The notes under the pieces are model-generated. The model did no database searches. It was not told where the DNA came from and saw only the letters and a program-made list of their open reading frames with translations. A stretch of 64,000 nucleotides of DNA from Trypanosoma brucei gambiense DAL972. Its lineage: Eukaryota > Euglenozoa > Kinetoplastea > Trypanosomatida > Trypanosomatidae. The DNA lies in NCBI RefSeq assembly GCF_000210295.1, contig NC_026739.1, positions 468,262 to 532,261 on the forward strand, written 5' to 3'. Shown here piece by piece: positions 56,562 to 64,000 of the stretch; within the stretch, counting starts at the first letter, position 1, and each line of letters starts with the position of its first letter. Position numbers and translations under genes: made by a program.

Positions 56562-58040
56562 ATGTTTCGTCTAGACGGCTGCCTGATGGGACGGTGGAGC
56601 CACCGAGACTTTTTGCGCGGTCGTACAAAACTCGGTGGTTCCGTTCACACCCGACACACACATGGCTCCCGCGGTCGCTACAAGCGGTTGAGCAGCATGT
56701 ATGGTCTTAGGGATGGCCGGCGCCATGCGTGGAATCATATGCACGGTGGGCTTGGTTTGAAGGCAGGAGGCGGGTTATTTGGCCTCCGTATCCCGCGGCA
56801 ACATGCGCTTTCTACTCTGTCGAAGGAGGAGTACGATATCGCGCTGCACGGGCATCCCAACATTACAAACCCATATAGGTTGTACATGGATGAACATCCT
56901 GATTTAGAGAGTGTAATGCGTAATGCCTGCTTGAAGGTGCAACTGGTATTGCTAATGCCCCGTGTACGGCGCACAGCTTTGCAAACCAATTCTCTGCCAC
57001 CTTCATGGGAAGACCTGCTGCGGCATGTGGGAGAGGCATTGCAGGGTGAAATGAAGTTCTTAGGTCAAAGTAGAGGCGTCACAACCCACTTTGCTACGAT
57101 GTCCGCGTCGTCTACCTGCTCATGTTCTGCAAGTGATGCGCTTCGCGCTGCCGCTGTTTCCCTGTTTGAGGATCATGTTAGAGGGACCAAGTTGAAGGTG
57201 CAAGGGAGTAATTTGCTGCGTAGGGGCGCTAAGGGGAAGTGCAGCAGATTCTTTGGTTCTGCGTTATCCAACCCTTGTATCCCCCTTTCCTTGTCAGCCC
57301 CAGCGTTAAAGGCGACGGCATTACCCTCTTCCACACCACCGCAACTTCGGTCCGGTATCGGCGCGGCCAAAACCGAAGTGGCGCCCTCAGTGTTTAAACT
57401 ATCGGAATACCATATGGACTCTACAACACCTACCAAGAACTCCGACACCGCTGCCACTACTATCACCACTAAGAGCGCGTATCACCTCACTCAGCGTGGT
57501 GTCCAACAACTCCTTTTGGACTTGCGGCATGATAATCCGGGTGCTCTCTGCATGTGCCTTCGCTTAGGTGAGATTATACACAATGGCGAGGACCTTCAGG
57601 AGTGTGTTGGACAACAAAACGGTGGGGGACCCAAACGTAAACTGTTGCGAGAGGACCTTGATCCTGATGAAGTTGGTGTTTGGAAGCACCCTGCGACCTC
57701 AGTGGATGCGTTAATGCGCTGGCAGTACCTCAATTGGGACCCACGGGGACACTGTGCGGATGTGTTGCCCCACGATAAGCGTGTCCAGACAGTTTGCATG
57801 TTTGTTGACGCTTCACGGGCGCGCTGCTACGGCGAGTTACCATCGACTGATACAAGTGATGGTGCACAGCGAAGGGTGTCGCGTTCACTGATGACTGAAC
57901 AATTCTCCGAAAAGTTGTTAGAGATGGATTACAAGTGTGTGGAGAGCAATGATCTTGTTGGGGCATTGGCAGGTTTGAAGCGCTGGTCGGTGGATTATCA
58001 GTGGCGAGCTGTTGACTCTCGGATGCGAGCAGCGTGCTAG
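56562..58040 (+). CDS. Conserved hypothetical protein, probably mitochondrial
   Basis: The protein has 492 residues. The first 80 are strikingly rich in R, H and G with almost no acids (HTHGSRGRYKRLSSMYGLRDGRRHAWNH region), which would suit import into the mitochondrion and RNA contact. Residues about 85-150 form helices (LSKEEYDIALHGHPNITNPY), residues about 175-290 are S/T/A-rich and likely disordered, and the C-terminal 190 residues are again ordered (RGVQQLLLDLRHDNPGALC, then WKHPATSVDALMRWQYLNWD). No known domain was recognised. Function unknown. Confidence 0.65.
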   Translation: MFRLDGCLMGRWSHRDFLRGRTKLGGSVHTRHTHGSRGRYKRLSSMYGLRDGRRHAWNHMHGGLGLKAGGGLFGLRIPRQHALSTLSKEEYDIALHGHPNITNPYRLYMDEHPDLESVMRNACLKVQLVLLMPRVRRTALQTNSLPPSWEDLLRHVGEALQGEMKFLGQSRGVTTHFATMSASSTCSCSASDALRAAAVSLFEDHVRGTKLKVQGSNLLRRGAKGKCSRFFGSALSNPCIPLSLSAPALKATALPSSTPPQLRSGIGAAKTEVAPSVFKLSEYHMDSTTPTKNSDTAATTITTKSAYHLTQRGVQQLLLDLRHDNPGALCMCLRLGEIIHNGEDLQECVGQQNGGGPKRKLLREDLDPDEVGVWKHPATSVDALMRWQYLNWDPRGHCADVLPHDKRVQTVCMFVDASRARCYGELPSTDTSDGAQRRVSRSLMTEQFSEKLLEMDYKCVESNDLVGALAGLKRWSVDYQWRAVDSRMRAAC

Positions 58041-58349
58041 CACGAGTGGCGTTTTCTGCTCTGTTGTGAGCTGTATTTTTTTCGATGATGGAGAGGGGTG
58101 CAGTTCAGCAGTGGTTGTGCCATTTGGTACTCTTCACTTTCATAGGCGTGGGTGAGTCACAAAGTAGTTTGATGAGATGGATAACTGGGTGCCCCTTCAT
58201 TGAGTTTTACTGTTAGTAACATACGAATGTATGTATTTCGTTTCCATATATCGTCTTTCCACTCTTTTCTTGTTAACTTTTTGCAACCTTCAAGAGGGGT
58301 AGGTGAGCCATCACGCCTTCTGCATCACCTTGAAACACACCCGTCATAT
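58041..58349 (+). other. Intergenic spacer with splice-acceptor region
   Basis: This 309-bp spacer has no gene. A pyrimidine-rich tract at 58251-58290 is followed by AG at 58293-58294. This acceptor lies downstream of an in-frame ATG (58227) and so points to ATG 58350 as the start of the next gene. Confidence 0.55.
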
Positions 58350-59387
58350 ATGCGACGCGTGACTTCCACCGCTGTGCACCGCACCGTTTCTTCAGTCCTG
58401 TCGCCGGCGCTCTTGCCGTCTTTCAATGGCACATTGCTGTTATCCGTTTGCTTTGCAAGTTGTTCAGCTGCACCGGTGAGAAATTTATACAAGCGCCTGG
58501 GACTTGACCATAAAGCAACATCCGAAGAAGTGAAGGCGGCGTACCGCCAACGTGCCCTTGAATGCCACCCCGACGTGGTGGATGATAACCAGAAGGCTCA
58601 AGCTGAGGTGGATTTTCGCGCAGTTTCTGAGGCTTACGACGTGTTAATCGACCCACAGAAACGCAAGGAGCACGACAAGGCACTTGGACTCGAGCGTACA
58701 GTACCTCCTGCAAAGAAGCAACAGGAGGGAGAAGGAGTGGGTTGCGATTCTAAGGGTTCATTTAATAGGGGAGTAACTCGGCCACGAAACCGGAAACCGT
58801 TCGTGCGGGGCGACGCAGATCGCAACTTCCGTGAAGCATTTCACGGTATGTCGCTCGATCAAGTACTCTTTCGGGAGCGACTGAGGCAACGACGTATGCA
58901 AAAGCAGATGGAAGAAAAGGCAAAGGAGGGGGACGATGGCTCCCCCGCTGGACGTGAGGAGTCTATTCGGCGTGTGGCCGCTGCAGCGGCGGAGCGCTTT
59001 GCAGAAAAAGTGCGGCGACAGTATGGACCAGGCATGTTGCGGCATGCGCGTGTGTACACAAGTTTGTCCCGTGATCCGCAGCCGCCACCGTCGGATTATA
59101 TGCCCTTTCGCCCGTTCCATGGCTGGACTGTACCGAATGGTGTGCGGACGCCACCTGAACCGACTTTAGGTCCAACCGCAAAGGTGGAGGACGTGAAAGA
59201 TGTGCAACTTGCAGAACCTGCGGTTGGTGATGCCAGCCACCAGCGGAAGTTGCCGAAACATTTCCCACTGGTACAGGCATCGGATGGTTCTTCGTTGCTA
59301 CGAGAGGAAACCATTGCCTGTATGGAGCGGGAGCGGCGCTTACCACACAACATGGGAAAGTTGTACTCATATCACAGACCATACTAA
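58350..59387 (+). CDS. Mitochondrial J-domain (DnaJ/HSP40) protein
   Basis: The protein has 345 residues from ATG 58350; the open frame extends upstream to ATG 58227, but the predicted splice acceptor at 58294 excludes that start. The first 40 residues are an R/S/T/A/V-rich presequence. The J-domain follows at about 44-108 (NLYKRLGLDHKATSEEVKAAYRQ), with HPD at 73-75 and FRAVSEAYDVLIDPQKRKEHDKALG. The rest is basic and helical (RERLRQRRMQKQMEEKAKEGD) without the Gly/Phe or zinc-finger regions, so it is a class C J-protein. It should stimulate a mitochondrial HSP70; the client is unknown. Confidence 0.88.
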   Translation: MRRVTSTAVHRTVSSVLSPALLPSFNGTLLLSVCFASCSAAPVRNLYKRLGLDHKATSEEVKAAYRQRALECHPDVVDDNQKAQAEVDFRAVSEAYDVLIDPQKRKEHDKALGLERTVPPAKKQQEGEGVGCDSKGSFNRGVTRPRNRKPFVRGDADRNFREAFHGMSLDQVLFRERLRQRRMQKQMEEKAKEGDDGSPAGREESIRRVAAAAAERFAEKVRRQYGPGMLRHARVYTSLSRDPQPPPSDYMPFRPFHGWTVPNGVRTPPEPTLGPTAKVEDVKDVQLAEPAVGDASHQRKLPKHFPLVQASDGSSLLREETIACMERERRLPHNMGKLYSYHRPY

Positions 59388-59830
59388 CCGAGTCAGTAAC
59401 TGAAGGGACTGCTGTGGTCCTCGGCTACTGGACAACTTTGTTATAACCTGGTGCGCTGGGTATTCAGGTTACTTTTCTTCTGTTATTATTTTTCTTTGTT
59501 TTTCTGTGGGAATGGTTGACGCATTACGCCATTTACCCCTCCCTTCTTCAACTGGTGATGATATTAACCCTTCTATTTTACCGTTTAAATGTTTCCATTC
59601 ACCTTCACACCACAAATGTGAAACACTGAGCGCATCCTTTGTCTACAAAAAATACACCACATCATAAAATATATGACGAGAAGTACATATATTTCGATCA
59701 AAGAAAAGATCAACTAACAGCAACAAATACGTATATATTGTAGAAGCCGAGAAAAGCCAAAGAAAAAGAAGAGAAATCAGTAGGGGAAGGTAAAAAAAAA
59801 AAAACAACACGACAACTCATTTGTTTCAGC
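59388..59830 (+). other. Intergenic spacer
   Basis: This 443-bp spacer has no gene. A T-rich run at 59471-59505 could be the trans-splice signal; A12 lies at 59792-59803. Confidence 0.4.
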
Positions 59831-60553
59831 ATGCGGCGGCAAATTCTTGGTGCTGCTTGTTTAGTTAAGGCGGCTGCAGCACCGGTCCTCACGGAGTCGG
59901 CCCGTGGCATTTACACTACATGGGCCTCAATTCCACTGGAGCCGTGGGCAACGAAAGAGCCATGGCTGAAACGTCTCACCAATCAGTCGCGCTATCGTAG
60001 TTTTGAGTTTTGGCACGTGCCAGAGGCGAAGGCACCAACAGGTATTAAATTCTCCTCAGTGGAACTGTACCTCCTGAGTGGCATCGAAGATGATACCAAC
60101 CGCCTCTTGAACTTAAGTTGGACGTACGACTTTGACTCTTTCTGGAGGGACCGTGTGGACGCGCATGAGATGCTGTACAATTCTATCTACAAGAAACCTT
60201 CTTTCATTTCCGGGTTTTTGTTTGGAAATTATTCAGACAATGAAGCTGGACGGAAACACATTGAGAAAAAGTTGAACTACCTCAAATCTGTGCTCCATTG
60301 GGCTTTTGCTACGGAGCATTGCCACTCAGCCATTGTGAAGGCGAGATTCGTCATGCAACGTGATGTATGGAATGCTTTGGAGCGTGAGCGGTATCTTGCG
60401 GGTTGCTTGGAAGTGGTAGAGACCTTTAAGAAAGAAATACCTCAAGAGTTTGCAAAGAAGGCAATTGAAGAGCTCCAAAACGACCTTACGGCTATGCGGC
60501 ACTGGGTATGGGACTGCCCGAATGTAAAGCGAGCGTTCCCACAGTTGTCGTAA
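59831..60553 (+). CDS. Conserved hypothetical mitochondrial protein
   Basis: The protein has 240 residues. The N-terminus (MRRQILGAACLVKAAAAPVL) is a textbook presequence with R at 2 and 3 and no acids. The mature part is helical and aromatic-rich, with WTYDFDSFWRDRVDAHEM, then FISGFLFGNYSDNEAGRKHIEKKL and an E/K-rich C-terminal helix. There is no obvious transmembrane helix. Such proteins in kinetoplastids are often lineage-specific subunits of respiratory complexes, ATP synthase or the mitoribosome, but I cannot tell which. Confidence 0.7.
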   Translation: MRRQILGAACLVKAAAAPVLTESARGIYTTWASIPLEPWATKEPWLKRLTNQSRYRSFEFWHVPEAKAPTGIKFSSVELYLLSGIEDDTNRLLNLSWTYDFDSFWRDRVDAHEMLYNSIYKKPSFISGFLFGNYSDNEAGRKHIEKKLNYLKSVLHWAFATEHCHSAIVKARFVMQRDVWNALERERYLAGCLEVVETFKKEIPQEFAKKAIEELQNDLTAMRHWVWDCPNVKRAFPQLS

Positions 60554-62644
60554 TAGGAAGAAAGGAATGAAAAGTGTCAGTTTTCCTTTCCATAGTCGAA
60601 CGGGGGGCTGCGGTGTCTGTGTGGGTGTGTGCGTGTGGGGGGTGGGGAGGGGGGAGGAAAGTGAATAGCAAACAAAAGCGAAGAACCGAGCGAAAGCAAG
60701 AAGAAGAAATAATTTTGAAAAAACAAACTATTGAACATATTATTCGCTCGAGTCCATGAGAAATGAAGAGATCACAAGGGAATTGTACGGGGATATTTTA
60801 TCTTTTTTTCTTCCCTCTGTGCCTCCATAGCTGGGAGATTCAAGGGTGAATTCGAAGCAAATACACTTGGGTTGATGTGAATGCGTTTTCTTTAAGTGTT
60901 CTTTACAAACTTTTCTCATTCATGTGGCCTCGTTTCGCTGGCTGCCATTTAGCACATATTTGAATTTGGTAACGGGAAACCGGTTGTATTGCCCCCTTTT
61001 CCCCTATTATGAGGTACCTTCACTACGCCAACAACGACACAAACGCGCCGCCACATTATCCTCCAATGATCATCGTATTATACATATATATGTATATATG
61101 TATATTGCGCATCATATTTCTCGATATCGCTCGGGACTTAGCGCCAACGGAGTTGCTAAGTGAATGTAGATGATGTTGCAGTTGCGGTGGTGCCTGTCTG
61201 AAAAAAAAAAAAAGAGAAGGCGTGTATGAGGGAGGAGGGGAAAGGGGAACTATGCCGTGTTTTCATCTTTGTAATATCTTTGGGTGTTTATTGGGTATAT
61301 AAGTCTCGGAACAACCATTGGAGGATAGGGAGAGCGGACTTTTTGAAAAAAGAAAAAGGTGGAGAAAAAGAAGGAAGGTAGGAACTATGGAAAAGACGTA
61401 TGCCGTGTATCGATGTATCACAAATCATCAGACGTGGTGGTGAAGTGCTCAAACCTGTCAGAAAATTGTTTTAGTTTACAAAAAAAAAATAACAAAACGA
61501 TTATCGTTACTTTCTCATCCCTGTATTTTTCCTTCATTTAGTTAGTAACAACACGCTTTTTTTCCCAGGTAAGCCCCGTGAGCACGGCGATGCAGTTCTA
61601 GTTCAGTGGGTTTCAAACAAAAAGGGGGGTTTCAAGTAATCTCGTTATTATTTCCTCCCACTCTTTGCTCCTCCCAAGAATTCGTTACTTATCGGGTTGA
61701 CACCTATTCTTTGCTTTGTACCTCCACGAGTGTTCGCATTAATTTCATGTACGCACTTATTTCTTTACCTTTTCTTTTCTTTTCTGTTTTTTTTATATTT
61801 CTTCGCCTCGTATCTTATAGTGTTTAGGTATATTTCGTTCGATTCATTGTAGTATGGAAATGCTCTTAATGTTGCACAGTAGATTATTATATATATATAT
61901 ATATATTTGACCCCCTCCCTTACGACCAGCAGCATGCGAAGAAGACGTGGTTGTGGAATATCATGACATGAAGTGGCGGCAACTGCAGGCGCAATGAATT
62001 CATTTACATCCCTTCAAATCGTTCATATAGGGGAAATATGTGTACGTTTGAAATGAAAAAAAAAGGGAAGCAGTTCGGCCATCGAATGCGCAAGCGGTAA
62101 ATACTTCTTTTGGCTCACACTTTCCTCCAGGTTTAGTCTTGAGTTATTTTAGTGCACTGCTCGTTAAGCGTTACCCGATTTAACGTTGGTACTTCTCTAC
62201 CGGTTTATTATCGGTATTATTTTTCATGTGCGTCACTTTACTCCTTTTTTGATTGCTTTTAACTTACACCATTTGTTTTGTTAATGCGAATCTCACCTTC
62301 ACCGATTACCTGCAACAAACTTTTGTCTTTTTTTTTTCCTTTTTGAATTAAATGGTTTACTTTGCTCGCTTAACTGTTTCCCAAGTACGTCTGCTGGCCG
62401 GAAGGGCGAAGCGTGACGCGAAACTGTTCTTGTCGGTGCGAAGAAAAAAGGGGGAACAACAATAAACAGCAGCAGAGAGAGTGCTGTGAAGGAAGAGACC
62501 AGAGACGAGGTAATTTCCCGCGGTGGAAAATTTGATGGTGATTGTGGCAGCGAAATGAGTTGGTTAACTCCTTCAGGTTCCTCATACTTTCTTTCCAAAG
62601 TGGTCGTAAACTCCGCACCGTGCGCTCCATTACATTTATTAGTG
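60554..62644 (+). other. Long gene-poor stretch
   Basis: These 2.09 kb hold no supported gene. They contain a G/A-rich run at 60636-60662, A13 at 61201-61213, an (AT)n at 61888-61906, and pyrimidine tracts at 61760-61802 and 62325-62344. The tract at 62566-62602, with AG at 62606-62607, suits the next gene. Short frames at 61359 and 61606 lack support. Confidence 0.45.
61888..61906 (+). repeat. (AT)n microsatellite
   Basis: An alternating A/T run of 19 bp lies in the long spacer before the ICT1-like gene. Confidence 0.9.
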
Positions 62645-63241
62645 ATGCACCGGTGCAGGGTTGCGTTTCCATGCGTGAATTACCGCCCTCTGCTTTGGCG
62701 TGGCATGTTGCAGGTTCCTTCGAGGCCAACAATATGTGACAATTCTCTCAAGGTACAGTTGCGCCACTCACGAATTAGTTCTTTCAAACAGGAGGGATAT
62801 TACCGATTTGCAAGAGCCAAAGATATACATGTCGATGAATCATGCTTTACTTTGCTTACTGCGCGAGGTGGTGGGCCAGGTGGGCAAGGGTCGAACAGCA
62901 GCAGCAATAAGGTAGAAATGCGTGTTAACATGGCTTCTCTCAGCGAGTACTTTGATGAAGAATTGATTGGAAACATTAAAGCAAATGAATGCGGTAAAGC
63001 ACTGACATCGGATGAGACACAGCTGATCATTTCAAGCCATGAACACCGAAGTATGTACCAGAACAAAGAGGAATGCATTAGGCGGCTTCAGCAGATGATT
63101 CACGTGGCGTCATGGGTTCCTCCTGTGGAAGCTAACCCAATAAAGAAGCCCTCACATATCGTTTCTGAAAGAAAAAATGAGCGGAGAAAAAAAAGTGCAG
63201 TGAAAAAAATGCGTCAAACGGCTCGCAAAGGGCTGTGGTAA
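62645..63241 (+). CDS. Mitochondrial class-I release factor-like peptidyl-tRNA hydrolase, ICT1/ArfB type
   Basis: The protein has 198 residues from ATG 62645; in-frame ATG 62555 is an alternative that would add 30 residues. I prefer 62645 because it starts a basic presequence (MHRCRVAFPCVNYRPLLWRG) and lies after a pyrimidine tract with AG at 62606-62607. The catalytic GGQ is at residues 79-81 (RGGGPGGQGSNSSSNKVEMRV). There is no codon-recognition domain, and the C-terminus is a lysine/arginine-rich tail (SERKNERRKKSAVKKMRQTARKG). This is the build of ICT1/ArfB, which frees peptides from stalled mitochondrial ribosomes. Confidence 0.88.
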   Translation: MHRCRVAFPCVNYRPLLWRGMLQVPSRPTICDNSLKVQLRHSRISSFKQEGYYRFARAKDIHVDESCFTLLTARGGGPGGQGSNSSSNKVEMRVNMASLSEYFDEELIGNIKANECGKALTSDETQLIISSHEHRSMYQNKEECIRRLQQMIHVASWVPPVEANPIKKPSHIVSERKNERRKKSAVKKMRQTARKGLW

Positions 63242-63544
63242 CGTTTCTGCAGAGGAATTGTGTACACTCAAATGGTTATGAGTCCAACAGTTTTTTAGTT
63301 GTGTTTAAAAAAAAACGTTTGTCACTACTTACTGCAATTTTACCTTTCCTTGAAGCTATATTTGTTTGATTTATTTCCATTTTTTATTTCCTGTTGCTCT
63401 ATCTCCCCTTATAATGTAATAGTTAGTATTCAAGTCCATTCAAATATAGAACTTTTGAACGTTGTTTTTTTTTTTCCCTCCCTTTAAAACAATATTTATA
63501 TTTCTAATATCACATCTTATTGTGTTTAGCTGTTTGGTTCAGGT
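63242..63544 (+). other. Intergenic spacer
   Basis: This 303-bp spacer has no gene. A strong pyrimidine tract lies at 63463-63484 and a further AG (63541-63542) directly precedes the next ATG. Confidence 0.5.
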
Positions 63545-63985
63545 ATGTTAAGACGTTTGTTTACGCGCATGGCCCCGCGGGCAAAAAATCATGAGGAACT
63601 GATGAAGATGTTGCGCGAGGGTTCACAAGTGGGGAAAACGGCGGCATCGGAGGAAAGTGGCGTGACATTTCGCGACGTCCGCACGGTTCCCATCGGTGAG
63701 TCAAATGAAGCAAAGCGGCGACGATTGCTCTATCAATCAACTTATCGCGGAATGGTGGAGATGGACATTATTCTCGGGGCATTCGCGCGGCAAAACATTG
63801 AAACGTTGTCAGCTCCTCAACTGGAAGAATACGATGCGGTGTTAAGACATTTTGATAATGATTTGTATAAATGGCTCGTAATGGATGTTGAGGCCCCAGC
63901 GGAGGTTGCACAGATTCCGGTATTTCAGTCACTGCATTCTTTTGTTAGGGATGAGCGGGAGAAGTTACTGAAATGTGCATCATAA
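63545..63985 (+). CDS. Succinate dehydrogenase assembly factor 2 (SDHAF2/SDH5, DUF339)
   Basis: The protein has 146 residues. A short basic presequence (MLRRLFTRMAPRAK) is followed by the DUF339/SdhE core: AKRRRLLYQSTYRGMVEMDIILGAFA (about 56-81), where RGM and the following acidic residues are the conserved motif, then LSAPQLEEYDAVLRHFDNDLYKWL. SDHAF2/SDH5/SdhE helps attach FAD to the flavoprotein subunit of succinate dehydrogenase in the mitochondrial matrix. It is complete: the stop lies at 63983-63985, 15 bp before the window ends. Confidence 0.93.
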   Translation: MLRRLFTRMAPRAKNHEELMKMLREGSQVGKTAASEESGVTFRDVRTVPIGESNEAKRRRLLYQSTYRGMVEMDIILGAFARQNIETLSAPQLEEYDAVLRHFDNDLYKWLVMDVEAPAEVAQIPVFQSLHSFVRDEREKLLKCAS

Positions 63986-64000
63986 TTTAGCCTGAGCATA

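Noticed and set aside
58227..58349. Upstream in-frame ATG giving a 386-residue J-protein
   Set aside because: The best polypyrimidine/AG acceptor (58293-58294) lies downstream of it, and the shorter form begins with a better mitochondrial presequence.

Overview
The window looks like nuclear DNA of an African trypanosome of the Trypanosoma brucei group. All convincing genes lie on the + strand, head to tail, without introns, as one polycistronic transcription unit. They are separated by T- and polypyrimidine-rich spacers with AG dinucleotides suited to spliced-leader trans-splicing. Several proteins are recognisable as trypanosome-specific: the RGG-repeat mitochondrial RNA-binding protein TbRGG1, the mitochondrial p22 protein and adenosine kinase. 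Gene order (TbRGG1, AKT-like kinase, adenosine kinase, p22, ATG5) fits what I recall of T. brucei chromosome 6. I could not check this against a database.

Layout. 1-14.6 kb: the tail of a cut gene, an OB-fold (SSB/RIM1-like) protein, a DJ-1/PfpI protein, a long armadillo-repeat protein with an RGG tail, a small helical protein, TbRGG1, an unknown protein and a PH-domain AGC kinase (AKT-like). 15.6-29.1 kb: a segmentally duplicated, gapped region. A 5,803-bp unit (membrane protein, N-terminal protein methyltransferase, prefoldin subunit, YqeH-type GTPase) is followed by a second, apparently identical copy cut by a run of N. Then comes a 3,056-bp unit carrying the 3' part of the GTPase gene plus adenosine kinase (AK). 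Two full AK genes are visible, and the 3' end of a third emerges from the first gap. 30.7-64 kb: UBE3C-like HECT ligase, a mitochondrial helical-repeat protein, a DUF4139 protein, a gamma-tubulin complex protein, an unknown, p22, ATG5, MO25-like, a PDK1-like kinase, a thioredoxin-UFD2 (E4) fusion, an unknown, a mitochondrial J-protein, a mitochondrial unknown, an ICT1-like release factor and SDHAF2.

Themes. Many genes serve the mitochondrion: TbRGG1, p22, the OB-fold protein, YqeH GTPase, ICT1-like factor, J-protein and SDHAF2. A second group is signalling and turnover: AKT-like, PDK1-like, MO25-like, HECT, UFD2 and ATG5. AK is the purine-salvage enzyme, and its locus is the structurally most active part of the window.

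Most notable: the AK/GTPase array, whose gaps must hide complete genes; a GTPase copy fused at its 3' end to duplicated intergenic DNA; AK copies that are identical in the first half, diverge towards the C-terminus and have unrelated 3'UTRs; the thioredoxin-UFD2 fusion; and a PDK1-like kinase with DFD in place of DFG. No RNA gene, transposon or CRISPR array could be supported.
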